A stretch of DNA of 64,000 nucleotides from Streptomyces candidus (GTDB taxonomy: Bacteria; Actinomycetota; Actinomycetes; Streptomycetales; Streptomycetaceae), in contig NZ_JACHEM010000016.1 in NCBI RefSeq assembly GCF_014207445.1, forward strand, positions 62,001-126,000, written 5' to 3'. The notes below the pieces were generated by a model. That model was given only the letters and a program-made list of their open reading frames with translations. It ran no database searches and had not been told where the DNA came from. Shown in pieces: positions 13,845-21,798 of this stretch; position 1 is the stretch's first letter; each line of letters begins with the position of its first letter. The position numbers and the translations under genes are program-made.

Positions 13845-15614
13845 TCAGCCCGCGTACGGGTCCGGCACGTCGCCCGCCGCCGCGAGGAACGCGAAGTCGC
13901 AACCCGTGTCGGCCTGAGTGATCTGTTCCTGGTAGAGGGCGCCGTATCCGCGGGTGTAGCGCTGCGGCGGCGGGGTCCATGCAGCGCGGCGCCTGGCCAG
14001 TTCCTCCTCCGATACATCCAGTTGGAGGGATCGCGCGGCAACGTCCAGGGAGATCGCGTCTCCGGTACGCACCAGGGCGAGCGGCCCGCCGACGTACGAC
14101 TCGGGGGCGATGTGCAGCACGCACGCCCCGTAGCTCGTGCCGCTCATCCGGGCGTCGGAGAGGCGCACCATGTCCCGGACCCCCTGTTTGAGGAGGTACT
14201 CGGGGATCGGCAGCATGCCGTACTCCGGCATGCCCGGTCCACCCAGTGGCCCGGCGTTTCGCAGCACCAGTACATGGTGGGGGGTGATCCCCAACTCCGG
14301 GTCGTCGATCGTGCGTTGCATCGTTCGGTAGTCATCGAAGACGACGGCGGGCCCGGTGTGCTTGAGCAGGTGGGGTTCGGCGGCGATGTGTTTGATGACG
14401 GCGCCGTCCGGACACAGGTTGCCGCGTAGAACGGCCACCCCGCCCTCGTCGGCGAGGGGATTGGTACGTGGTCGGATCACGTCGTCGTTGTGGACCCGCA
14501 CGCCGTCGAGTTGTGCGCGCAGGGTGGGGTGGGCAACGGTGGGGCGGTCCAGGTGGAGCACGTCGGTGAGCCGGGACAGGAAGGCGGGCAGCCCGCCCGC
14601 GAAGTGAAAGTCCTCCATGAGGTGCCGGCCGCCGGGGCGGAGGTTGGCAAGCACGGGAACCGTACGGGCGATGCGGTCGAAGTCATCGAGGCTGAGAGCG
14701 ACTTGGGAGCGCCCCGCCATGGCGATGAGGTGGATGACCGCGTTGGTCGAACCACCGAGTGCGAGCACGGCCGCGACCGCGTCCTCGTAGGCCTCCCGCG
14801 TCAGCAGCCGCGAGAGTCGCAGGTCCTGGTGTACGAGGTCCACGATCCGCAGCCCCGACGCCGCGGCCATCCGGTCGTGCCCGGAATCGACGGCGGGTAT
14901 GGAAGAGGCGCCGGGCATGGTGACGCCCAGGGTCTCGGCGGCCGCGGTGAGAGTCGAGGCCGTGCCCATGGTCATGCAGTGACCGGGTGAGCGTGCCAAA
15001 CCGCTCTCCAGTTCGGCGAGTTCACAGTCACCGATGAGGCCGGCACGCTTCTCGTCCCAGTACTTCCACATGTCTGTGCCCGAGCCGAGGACCTCGTTGC
15101 GCCAGTGACCGGGCAGCATGGGCCCGGCAGGCACGAAGATCGTCGGCAGGTCGACGGATGCGGCACCCATGAGCAGAGCGGGCGTCGACTTGTCGCAGCC
15201 GCCGAGCAGGACCGCACCGTCGACGGGGTACGAGCGCAGCAGCTCCTCCGTCTCCATGGCGAGGAGGTTGCGGTAGAGCATCGGGGTGGGTTTCTGGAAG
15301 GTCTCCGAGAGGGTGGAGACCGGAAATTCGAGGGGGAACCCCCCGGCCTGCCACACTCCGCGCTTGACCGCCTGGGCGCGGTCGCGGAGGTGGACGTGGC
15401 AGGGGTTGATGTCGGACCACGTGTTGAGGACGGCGATGACGGGCTTGCCGAGGTGTTCTTCGGGGAGGTAGCCGAGCTGGCGGGTGCGGGCACGGTGGCT
15501 GAAGGAGCGCAGGCCGTCCGTTCCGTACCACTGGTGGCTGCGGAGCTCCTCCGGGGCCTTGCGCCCACGCCCCTCCCCCGTCCCGTAAGCGATGTCCCCG
15601 GCACGTGAGTTCAT
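13845..15614 (-). CDS. IlvD/Edd family sugar-acid dehydratase
   Basis: 589-residue dehydratase with an iron-sulfur cluster, of the family holding dihydroxy-acid, 6-phosphogluconate, arabinonate and xylonate dehydratases. Conserved segments seen are NTWSDINPCHVHLRD, GGCDKSTPALLMGAASVD, the SPGHCMTMGTASTL cysteine region and the C-terminal RMSGTSYGACVLHIAPES. Within the operon GntR-kdgD-this gene it would supply 5-dehydro-4-deoxyglucarate for KdgD, which suggests galactarate (or glucarate) as substrate; an aldonate such as L-arabinonate is an alternative. The ATG at 15614 overlaps the kdgD stop. True IlvD is unlikely because the sequence resembles the sugar-acid branch and the neighbours are uronate genes. 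Confidence 0.88.
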   Translation of the reverse strand: MNSRAGDIAYGTGEGRGRKAPEELRSHQWYGTDGLRSFSHRARTRQLGYLPEEHLGKPVIAVLNTWSDINPCHVHLRDRAQAVKRGVWQAGGFPLEFPVSTLSETFQKPTPMLYRNLLAMETEELLRSYPVDGAVLLGGCDKSTPALLMGAASVDLPTIFVPAGPMLPGHWRNEVLGSGTDMWKYWDEKRAGLIGDCELAELESGLARSPGHCMTMGTASTLTAAAETLGVTMPGASSIPAVDSGHDRMAAASGLRIVDLVHQDLRLSRLLTREAYEDAVAAVLALGGSTNAVIHLIAMAGRSQVALSLDDFDRIARTVPVLANLRPGGRHLMEDFHFAGGLPAFLSRLTDVLHLDRPTVAHPTLRAQLDGVRVHNDDVIRPRTNPLADEGGVAVLRGNLCPDGAVIKHIAAEPHLLKHTGPAVVFDDYRTMQRTIDDPELGITPHHVLVLRNAGPLGGPGMPEYGMLPIPEYLLKQGVRDMVRLSDARMSGTSYGACVLHIAPESYVGGPLALVRTGDAISLDVAARSLQLDVSEEELARRRAAWTPPPQRYTRGYGALYQEQITQADTGCDFAFLAAAGDVPDPYAG

Positions 15615-16513
15615 ATCTCCCACCCCTCGATTGCGGCGGCCACCTCGGCGCGTTGCGGCTCGGGGAGCTCCTTGCTCGGCGGACGTACCGCGTTGCGGCA
15701 CAGACCGAGGATGGAGAGCGCTTCCTTGACGACGGTGACGTTGTTCGCGGACTGATCGGCGGCGCGCAGCTCCTCGAAGGGGCGAATGCGTTCCCAGATC
15801 TTCTGCGCGGCCTGGTAGTCGCCGGTGCGCAGCGCTTCCAGGAGTGCGAGGGAGAGCGTGGGCGCGACGTTGACCAGGCCGGAGGTGAACCCGGTGGCGC
15901 CCATCGCCCAGTACGGGACCGCGTACAGCTCGGCCAGTCCCGCCACCCACACGAACCGGTCGAGGCCGGCGTCCCGGGCGACCGCACCGAAGCGGGTGGC
16001 GTCCGGAACGGCGTACTTCACGCCGATCACCTGGGGGCACTGTTCGCCGAGTTCGGCAATCGTACGGCCGTCGAGCAGCGGATTGCGGATGTACGGTACG
16101 ACACCCAACTCCGGTGCTGAGTCGGCGACTTCCCGGTGGTAGTCGATCCAGCCGCCACGAGAGACGTAGGGGTGGGTGGGCTGGTGGACCATGATCATGT
16201 CGGCACCGGCGTCGCGGGCGTGCCGGGCGTCGGCCTTCGCGGTCGGCAGGTCGTGGCCTACTCCGACGATGACGGCGGCCCGGCCCTTCGTCTCCTGAAG
16301 GGTGAGCTCGGTGACGAGACGGCGTTCGTCGGGGTCGAGGGTGTAGAACTCGCCGGTGTTGCCGTTGGGGGTGACGGTGCGGACGCCGCCGTCGAGCAGT
16401 CGGCGCAGGGTCGCGCGGAACGCGTCGCGGTCGATGCTGCCGTCGGCGGCGAAAGGGGTCACCGGTATCGCGACGACGTCCGCGAGTGCGGCCCGGAGCG
16501 CGGGGTGTTCCAT
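15611..16513 (-). CDS. kdgD: 5-dehydro-4-deoxyglucarate dehydratase, DHDPS family
   Basis: 300-residue class I aldolase-fold enzyme converting 5-dehydro-4-deoxyglucarate to 2-oxoglutarate semialdehyde, water and CO2. The N-terminus reads VVAIPVTPFAADGSIDRDAF. The GNTGEFYTL motif, an RNPLLDG segment and the Schiff-base lysine in VIGVKYAVPD are visible. I place the start at Met 16513, the family's usual start, which gives normal length. The frame stays open for 100 more codons to a GTG at 16813 that overlaps the GntR stop (GTGA); that extension is Ala/Thr-rich and made of 18-bp repeats. A longer protein is possible. The dehydratase gene follows with an ATGA overlap. Confidence 0.9.
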   Translation of the reverse strand: MEHPALRAALADVVAIPVTPFAADGSIDRDAFRATLRRLLDGGVRTVTPNGNTGEFYTLDPDERRLVTELTLQETKGRAAVIVGVGHDLPTAKADARHARDAGADMIMVHQPTHPYVSRGGWIDYHREVADSAPELGVVPYIRNPLLDGRTIAELGEQCPQVIGVKYAVPDATRFGAVARDAGLDRFVWVAGLAELYAVPYWAMGATGFTSGLVNVAPTLSLALLEALRTGDYQAAQKIWERIRPFEELRAADQSANNVTVVKEALSILGLCRNAVRPPSKELPEPQRAEVAAAIEGWEI

Positions 16514-16658
16514 ACGGGTGCGGCCTTCCGGTCGGTCGGGGGTGTCGGCCGCCACGGGGGTGGCAGCCGTGCCGGGTGGTACGGGACTGTGGGTGGTGTC
16601 GGACGGGTCGGCAGGAGCGGGAGCTGAGGGAGCCGCGGTTGCGAGAGGCGGGGCCGAG

Positions 16659-16766
16659 GTGGCCGCCATGACGGAAGTGACCGCCATGACGGTAGGGGCG
16701 GCCGTGTCAGGAGCGACCGCCGTGTCGTGTGTGGCAGCCATGTCGGAAGTGGCGGCGGTCGCCGCT
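16659..16766. repeat. 18-bp tandem repeat before kdgD
   Basis: Six adjoining 18-bp units with consensus GTGGCCGCCATGACGGAA lie between the GntR gene and the kdgD start. The last unit is diverged. Because 18 is a multiple of three, the kdgD frame stays open and would encode a degenerate hexapeptide (SDMAAT, HDTAVA, PDTAAP, TVMAVT, SVMAAT). The rest of 16514-16809 is Ala/Pro-coding low complexity with no other gene. Confidence 0.8.
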
Positions 16767-16809
16767 GCGGCTGCTGTATCGGCTCCGGGAGCGGAGCTTC
16801 GGAGGGCGT

Positions 16810-17616
16810 TCACGGTGTGCCCGGGTCATCCGGGTGCCCTGCGTCCATCTCCTCCATGACCTTGAGGGACTCCAGGTCGGCCTCCGTCACCTTCGTGGCC
16901 ATGGGGCCCATGGGGTCCGCTGGAATGGGGTCGGCAGGTACCACCGGGACCGGCGGGACCGGAGACCCCTCCGTCGGAAAAGCGCGGTGCACGAACGACG
17001 CGATGTGCTCGCGCAGACGCTCGACCGCCGGCCCGGCCTGCCCTGCGCGTACGAGTCGCAGGATGGCGGCGTGCTCGTCGGCCTCCTTCTGCCAGGAGGG
17101 GTTCGTGCTCCAGGCGACGGTGGACACGAGGGCGGCCTGTTCACGGACGTCGTCCAGCATGCTGATGAGCAGTGGGTTGCCGCAGTGCACGTAGAGCTCG
17201 CGGTGGAAGTCCCGGTTGGCGAGGGAGCGTTCGGCTTCGTCGGCGGCGTGTTCGGCTCGCGCCAGGGCCTTTTCCGCCCCCGTGATCGGCATTTTTCCTT
17301 CGATGCTGCGGCGCAGCGCCTCGGGTTCGAGCAGGAGTCGCACGTCGTACACGTCGTGTGCCATCTCGGCGTCGACGGCGCGCACGGTCGCACCCTTGTA
17401 CTGGCTCATGACGACGAGCCCTGACCCGGCGAGGGTCTTGAGTGCTTCCCGGACGGGGGTCTTGGAGACCCCGAACTGGGCGGCGAGTTCGGCCTCGACA
17501 AGAGGGCGGCCCGGCTGGAGACGACCGGCGAGGATCTCGTGCTTGATCGCCTCCAGGACGTACTGGGTGCGGGAGGGGAAGGGACTCGGGGCAATGGCCA
17601 TGCGAGCTGCTCTCAT
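16810..17616 (-). CDS. GntR-family regulator, FadR/FCD subfamily
   Basis: 268-residue transcription regulator. Residues about 20-80 form the winged helix (EIL-GRLQPGRPLVE, then FGVSKTPVREALKTLAGSGLV). Residues about 90-215 form the all-helical FCD ligand domain, with Asp/His residues in VYDVRLLLEPEA, FHRELY and DEHAAIL that would bind a metal and an acid ligand. It heads the kdgD-dehydratase operon, so it probably senses a uronate-pathway acid. The last 45 residues are Pro-rich and unusual. The start is ambiguous between ATG 17616 and ATG 17601; neither has a strong ribosome binding site, and a heptamer array covers this region. Confidence 0.9.
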   Translation of the reverse strand: MRAARMAIAPSPFPSRTQYVLEAIKHEILAGRLQPGRPLVEAELAAQFGVSKTPVREALKTLAGSGLVVMSQYKGATVRAVDAEMAHDVYDVRLLLEPEALRRSIEGKMPITGAEKALARAEHAADEAERSLANRDFHRELYVHCGNPLLISMLDDVREQAALVSTVAWSTNPSWQKEADEHAAILRLVRAGQAGPAVERLREHIASFVHRAFPTEGSPVPPVPVVPADPIPADPMGPMATKVTEADLESLKVMEEMDAGHPDDPGTP

Positions 17617-17671
17617 ATCTCATGTATCGCGTCTCATATATGACGTATGAAGTACGACGCCTGAAGCTAGG
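17609..17671. repeat. Degenerate heptamer array C over the GntR start
   Basis: Nine units including TATCTCA, TGTATCG, CGTCTCA, TATATGA and CGTATGA run across the possible GntR start codon and upstream leader. The segment is AT-richer than its surroundings, so it may also serve as promoter or regulator site. Confidence 0.7.
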
Positions 17672-17732
17672 TCGGCACACCGGTTTCGTCAACGGCTGCG
17701 ACAAAACCCGCGGGTGCGAGTTTCCAGACCCA

Positions 17733-18914
17733 TCAGATCAGGACGCGAAGAGACTCCCTGACGGCCCGCAGGTCCGCATCGGAGGCCAAGCCCGCGTGAT
17801 ACAGGCGGAGTTCGTTGGCACCAAGGGTCTGTGCGCGTCGGGCGTCGGCAACGAGCGTGTCCGGACTGCCACCCATCCCGGCGACCACGGAGAAGTTGGC
17901 GGCGATGACGGAACCTTGTTCGCGATGGGGAACGAACGGCGGAAGTACCGTTTCAGCGCCCCCGCCACTGCAGGGCAGCACAGCGCCGTCGGCGATGGAG
18001 AGCAGGTGCGCCGGGTCGACGCCCGGGTTGGCACCACTGCGATACGGGGCGGGGTCGGCGTGCAGCAGCACCTGGAACCCGGGGGCCGCGGCAGCGCGTA
18101 CGGCACCGAGTACCAGCTCCTGGAGGACGCGGGCCGTCCCGGTGCGCCAGCCGAGGGTGGCGGCGGCGAGGCCGGTCCCGAGAAGCTCCACCACGGCGGG
18201 CCATCCGGAGGCGGATGTGCCGCCGCCCGCGGACCAGAGCGGTTTCAGGCATTGCCGCACGGCAGAGGCCAGCACATCGGGATCCGCACCGTGTTCGGTG
18301 TATCCGGTACGGCACGTCGTACAGAAGCAGAGGGACATCAGGTACTGGGCGGCGTCCCCCAGGGCGACGCCTCCGGTTTTGTCGTGGGCGTGCAGATGAG
18401 CCAGTCCGTACCAGCCGCAGGACTCCAGCTCGGTTCCCCGCGCGCCGGGCCGCACCGCTGCTTCGGCCGCCAGAGCGGCCAGATACTCCTGGACTTCCGG
18501 ACGGGCGATGCACGGGGCCCACGGATACCGGTCACCGTAGGCGTTGCGTACGACGATGTCGGGGTTTTCCGTACCCAGACGTGAGTTGTGCGCCAGGACC
18601 ACCCAGCTGTGCACGTCGATGCCGGCGCGTTGCAGGGCGTCGGCGGCTTCGGCGTAGGTGTCGCCGGGGGCCCACGCACCCGCGGGGTACGGCCGCAGCG
18701 GGCGGCCCGACCAGCGGGTGGCGTCCGGTTCGTAGAGCACGGCGGCATGGTCGGCGGTCACGATCCGGTGGCGCGGGTGGCGCGGAGTGAGGGCGCGGGT
18801 GGAGTGGTAGGCGGCGGCGAGCGTCACCTGGCGGACGCCCAGGTCCGCGATGCGGGCTGCGGCGTCGGGGTCGCCGACGACGTCCCAGGGGTAAAGGAAG
18901 ACGGCTGTTCGCAT
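17733..18914 (-). CDS. Conserved hypothetical protein at uronate locus
   Basis: 393-residue protein that I cannot assign to a named family. It has no signal peptide or membrane segment. The start MRTAVFLYPWDVVGDPDAAARIADLG, later HSWVVLAHN and a C-terminal DADLRAVRESL look like repeating beta-alpha units, compatible with a TIM-barrel hydrolase- or isomerase-like fold. A CFCTTC motif near residue 205 could bind metal. It is divergent from uronate dehydrogenase (161-bp shared gap) and lies upstream of the GntR operon on the same strand, so a role in uronate or pectic oligomer handling is inferred from position. The ATG at 18914 has AAAGGA about 13 bp upstream, which is rather far. Confidence 0.75.
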   Translation of the reverse strand: MRTAVFLYPWDVVGDPDAAARIADLGVRQVTLAAAYHSTRALTPRHPRHRIVTADHAAVLYEPDATRWSGRPLRPYPAGAWAPGDTYAEAADALQRAGIDVHSWVVLAHNSRLGTENPDIVVRNAYGDRYPWAPCIARPEVQEYLAALAAEAAVRPGARGTELESCGWYGLAHLHAHDKTGGVALGDAAQYLMSLCFCTTCRTGYTEHGADPDVLASAVRQCLKPLWSAGGGTSASGWPAVVELLGTGLAAATLGWRTGTARVLQELVLGAVRAAAAPGFQVLLHADPAPYRSGANPGVDPAHLLSIADGAVLPCSGGGAETVLPPFVPHREQGSVIAANFSVVAGMGGSPDTLVADARRAQTLGANELRLYHAGLASDADLRAVRESLRVLI

Positions 18915-18995
18915 GTGGGTCGACGGGTCCTTTCACAAGGGGCGGTTCGCATCGATCCGCCATATCACTGGAGCTGTTGTCGGGTGCTTCACCAC

Positions 18996-19025
18996 TTGAC
19001 GGGAGTAGAAAGCGCTCTCTACCGT
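18996..19025 (+). promoter_or_regulatory. Promoter of uronate dehydrogenase
   Basis: TTGACG at 18996-19001 and TACCGT at 19020-19025 are separated by 18 bp, a fair match to TTGACn/TAnnnT. A LacI-type palindrome fills most of the spacer, so binding would exclude RNA polymerase. Confidence 0.5.
19006..19021 (+). promoter_or_regulatory. LacI-family operator-like palindrome
   Basis: TAGAAAGCGCTCTCTA is a 16-bp dyad with one mismatched pair around a central GC, resembling operators of LacI/GalR proteins. No LacI gene lies in the pectin locus; the one at 60.8 kb is linked to another transporter, so the cognate regulator is probably outside the window. Confidence 0.55.
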
Positions 19026-19075
19026 CAGCTCCCATCCGACCCCGCCGCAACGCCCAGCGCAAGGAGTATCCGCTC

Positions 19076-19903
19076 ATGCCCGTCCTCCGCACCGTCCTGC
19101 TCACTGGTGCCGCCGGAGGTCTCGGCACGCTGATGCGGGACCTGCTGCCCGCGTACGGGTACCGGCTGCGGCTCCTCGACCTGCGGCCCGTCCCCGGCGA
19201 GCCGGACGCGATCGTCGCCGACCTCGCGGACGGGGACGCGGTCCGCGAGGCGGTTCGGGGCGTGGACGCGATCGTCCACCTCGCGGGCATCTCGCAGGAA
19301 GCCACGTTCGAAAGGATCGTGCGCGCCAACATCGAGGGCACCTACCACCTGTACGAAGCCGCCCGCGAGGCCGGCGTTCCGCGCATCGTCGCCGCCTCGA
19401 GCAACCACGCGGTGGGCTTCACCCCGCGCCCACGCGGCATCACGGCGCCACTCCCCCAGGACGCGCTGATACCCGTCGGCACACCGCATCGCCCGGACAC
19501 CTTCTACGGGCTGTCCAAGTGTTTCGGCGAGGACCTGGCACAGCTGTACTGGGACCTGCACGGCCTGGAGACCGTCTCCGTGCGCATCGGCTCGTGCTTT
19601 GCGGAACCCACCTCGGTACGGATGCTGTCGCTGTGGCTGAGCCCGGCCGACTGCGCCCGGCTGCTGCACGCCGCACTCACCGCTGACGGCGTGCAGCACT
19701 CGATCGTGTACGGCTCGTCCGCCAACACCCGCAACTGGTGGGATCTTTCCGAGGCGCGGGCGCTGGGCTACCTGCCACAGGACGACTCGGAGCCGTACGC
19801 CGCGAAGCTCATCGCCGAGCAGGGCGAGTTGTCGGACGAGAACCCGGCGCACGCGCGGCTGGGCGGGCACTTCTGCACCGAGCCGACGTGGTGGCCGTAC
19901 TGA
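19076..19903 (+). CDS. udh: NAD-dependent uronate dehydrogenase, SDR family
   Basis: 275-residue short-chain dehydrogenase (extended type) that should oxidise D-galacturonate or D-glucuronate to the aldarolactone, the first step of the oxidative uronate pathway. It shows the NAD motif TGAAGGLGTLMRD, DLADGDAV, HLAGIS, the active-site Ser in ASSNHAVG and the YGLSK catalytic Tyr/Lys. Length and the WDLSEARALGYLPQDD tail match characterised uronate dehydrogenases. AAGGAG lies 9 bp before the ATG. It is divergent from the hypothetical gene at 18914 and has a LacI-type operator in its promoter. A 24-bp tandem duplication covers the stop codon. Confidence 0.9.
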   Translation: MPVLRTVLLTGAAGGLGTLMRDLLPAYGYRLRLLDLRPVPGEPDAIVADLADGDAVREAVRGVDAIVHLAGISQEATFERIVRANIEGTYHLYEAAREAGVPRIVAASSNHAVGFTPRPRGITAPLPQDALIPVGTPHRPDTFYGLSKCFGEDLAQLYWDLHGLETVSVRIGSCFAEPTSVRMLSLWLSPADCARLLHAALTADGVQHSIVYGSSANTRNWWDLSEARALGYLPQDDSEPYAAKLIAEQGELSDENPAHARLGGHFCTEPTWWPY

Positions 19904-19929
19904 ATGCCGACGTGGTGGCCGTACGGAAT
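19882..19929. repeat. 24-bp tandem duplication at the udh stop
   Basis: Two adjacent 24-bp copies starting GCCGACGTGGTGGCCGTAC differ at one base (T versus G after the shared 19 bp). The first copy contains the udh stop codon. This looks like a recent slippage event; since the period is 24, a mutated stop would simply extend the protein. Confidence 0.85.
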
Positions 19930-19979
19930 CGAGTCCCTGCGTATTGCCGCACGCAGCGACCCGCCGGCTGACCAGGTCG

Positions 19980-20075
19980 TACGAGGTGTGGCGCACGCCG
20001 TGCGGCGTGCACCGTATCTCGCGCGCGTTGCCTCATACACGGTGCATGAGACGTCGTGCGTCACGCCTTATGTAC
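19980..20075. repeat. Degenerate heptamer array D
   Basis: Six in-phase units (TACGAGG, TGTGGCG, CACGCCG, TGCGGCG, TGCACCG, TATCTCG), a 5-bp slip, then seven more (TGCCTCA, TACACGG, TGCATGA, GACGTCG and so on). It fills most of the gap between the convergent udh and acetylesterase genes. Confidence 0.75.
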
Positions 20076-20113
20076 CGTCGCATTCCGACGCAGCCCACGT
20101 CCTGATCCACATC

Positions 20114-21226
20114 TCAGCGGATCACCCGGTTCGGAAGCAGTCGCTGGGTGCGCAGCTCGTCCAGGACGAGCTGCGCGTACTCGGTCGCGCCGCGCACCGA
20201 GGTGTGCGTGTTGTCCCGTTTCTCGGCGGTGAGGTAGAGGGACTTGGACGCCTCCGGGCCGAGTCGCTCCACGCGTGCCTTCGTCAGGGCGGTCAGGTCG
20301 ATGAGCGGCGCGCTCAGCGTGGTGGCCAACGCGCGGATCTCGGCCGGGTGGTCGACGCCGAGGCCGTTGACGAGCAGGGCGGTGTCGTTGTTGAGGGTGC
20401 CGTCGGCATTGAACCAGCGGCGGACGATGGGGGTGACCAGGACGGGCTTGCCACCTCGTGCGCGTACGCCCTCGACGAGCGCGGTGAGGTTCGCCCGGTA
20501 GGTGACCGCGTCGGTCTGCTTGTCATTGTGGGCGAGCTGGATCAGGGCGAGATCGCCACGGCGGATTCTCTGCCGCACGGTGGGGAAGAGTGCGGGGTTT
20601 TCCCGGTACGTCACCGAACTCTCGCCGGAATCAGCGTAGTTGGCCACCGAAATCCCGCGCTTCAGGTACTGCGGGAGCTGCTGCCCCCAGCCCGAGTACG
20701 GCTCACCGGGCTGATCGCAAACCGTCGAGTCGCCGAGAAGAAGTAACTGACGGGCGTGGGCTGCCGGGCGTACTTGGATCGAGGACAGTGCCGGGGCGGA
20801 ACCGCCGAAGGTGAGGTCGAGGCCGGGATTTCCGCCGGGGCCGGTCGGCTCACCTTCCGGCGTGCGGACGTCCACGGTGAAGGTTCGGCGGACGGTGGCA
20901 CCCGAGGCGGTCGCGGTTTCGCGGAGCACCGCGCGCCGGCTCTCGACCTGGACGGAGGTGCTGGCCGCTTCGGCGCCGCCGAGGGTCACGGTGACGTCGT
21001 AGGCGCCGGGGGCGACGTCGAAGTGGCAGAGGGTGGGGGCTACACCTGCGTTTGCTGGTGTGGCTGCATCGTTCACTGGGGCGGATGCGTCCGTAGCAGC
21101 AACAGCGGTGGTGCAGTGATCCAGGCCGTGGGAGTGGTTGCCACGCATAGGGACCGCCACCGCAGGGGTGGCGGCGAGGCAGGCAGCCGCCGCGAGGGTT
21201 GCTGCGAGGGCGGGGCGGGATCTCAC
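20114..21226 (-). CDS. Secreted rhamnogalacturonan acetylesterase with N-terminal extra domain
   Basis: 370-residue secreted SGNH esterase. After a signal peptide (VRSRPALAATLAAAACL, cleavage near AVA), residues about 60-145 form a beta-rich region (FDVAPGAYDVTVTLGG) resembling a small carbohydrate-binding module. The esterase follows with GDSTVCDQ, GESS, the AHNDKQTD block and the C-terminal DNTHTS block with catalytic Asp and His. I chose GTG 21226 because AAGGAG lies 5 bp upstream and a normal signal peptide begins there; an in-frame ATG at 21259 has no ribosome binding site. It follows the rhamnose mutarotase gene by 63 bp. Confidence 0.85.
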   Translation of the reverse strand: MRSRPALAATLAAAACLAATPAVAVPMRGNHSHGLDHCTTAVAATDASAPVNDAATPANAGVAPTLCHFDVAPGAYDVTVTLGGAEAASTSVQVESRRAVLRETATASGATVRRTFTVDVRTPEGEPTGPGGNPGLDLTFGGSAPALSSIQVRPAAHARQLLLLGDSTVCDQPGEPYSGWGQQLPQYLKRGISVANYADSGESSVTYRENPALFPTVRQRIRRGDLALIQLAHNDKQTDAVTYRANLTALVEGVRARGGKPVLVTPIVRRWFNADGTLNNDTALLVNGLGVDHPAEIRALATTLSAPLIDLTALTKARVERLGPEASKSLYLTAEKRDNTHTSVRGATEYAQLVLDELRTQRLLPNRVIR

Positions 21227-21289
21227 GTGTGCTCCTTGAGTATGGGCAACCGAGGCCATGAGTAGCGGAGTACAGGGAAGCGGGAACGG

Positions 21290-21610
21290 TCAGGCGAGGT
21301 GAAAGACCTCGCTCAGCGGGGTCATCGCTTCGTCCGGGTTCTGGCCGTCGAGTTGCTCGAAGAAGCCGGCCATCGACTTCTGCCAACGGGCATTGACCTC
21401 GGTGGAGGCCATGGAGGCCTGGGCGGCGGCGAAGTCCGGGGTTTCCAAGTACCCGACCAGCAGGCCGTCTACGCGGAGGAAGAGCGAGTAGTTGTGCCAT
21501 CCCGCGGCGGTAAGCGCGTCGAGCATGTCGGGCCAGACGGACGCGTGCCGGGCGCGGTACTCGTCGAGGCGGTCGTGGCGGACCTTGAGCAGGAAGCAGA
21601 CACGCTGCAC
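21290..21610 (-). CDS. rhaM: L-rhamnose mutarotase
   Basis: 106-residue cytoplasmic enzyme interconverting alpha- and beta-L-rhamnose. It shows the family pattern CFLLKVRHDRLDEYRARH with the catalytic His, then WPDMLDALTAAGWHNYSLF and ARWQKSMAGFFE. Full length for the family. It starts at GTG 21610 with AGAGG about 12 bp upstream and leads a two-gene unit with the acetylesterase. It fits use of rhamnose released from rhamnogalacturonan I, although no rhamnose isomerase or kinase is in view. Confidence 0.92.
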   Translation of the reverse strand: MQRVCFLLKVRHDRLDEYRARHASVWPDMLDALTAAGWHNYSLFLRVDGLLVGYLETPDFAAAQASMASTEVNARWQKSMAGFFEQLDGQNPDEAMTPLSEVFHLA

Positions 21611-21677
21611 AGCGGTAACCGGCCTCTCCGAATAGGAATCAGCGCGAACTGAAAGGATTCATCCAGGTCGTCAGGGG

Positions 21678-21707
21678 AGGCTAGATGCGCTCCGGCGGCG
21701 GCGTCAA
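21678..21707 (-). promoter_or_regulatory. Promoter of rhaM-acetylesterase unit
   Basis: On the minus strand TTGACG (21702-21707) and TAGCCT (21678-21683) are 18 bp apart, a good sigma-70-type pair about 70 bp before the rhaM start codon. Confidence 0.5.
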
Positions 21708-21782
21708 CCAGTCACACATACCTTTCCCCTTCAGCTGCACGAAGGACAGGTCTCCACGGGGCGGCACGCACTGCGGAACGAG

Positions 21783-21798
21783 ATTGGCCTAAGCCAAT
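21783..21798. promoter_or_regulatory. Perfect inverted repeat ATTGGC-N4-GCCAAT
   Basis: ATTGGCCTAAGCCAAT has 6-bp arms in an AT-richer island between the divergent rhaM and yihY genes. It may be an operator for either. The rest of 21708-22098 shows no gene that I can support. Confidence 0.4.
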
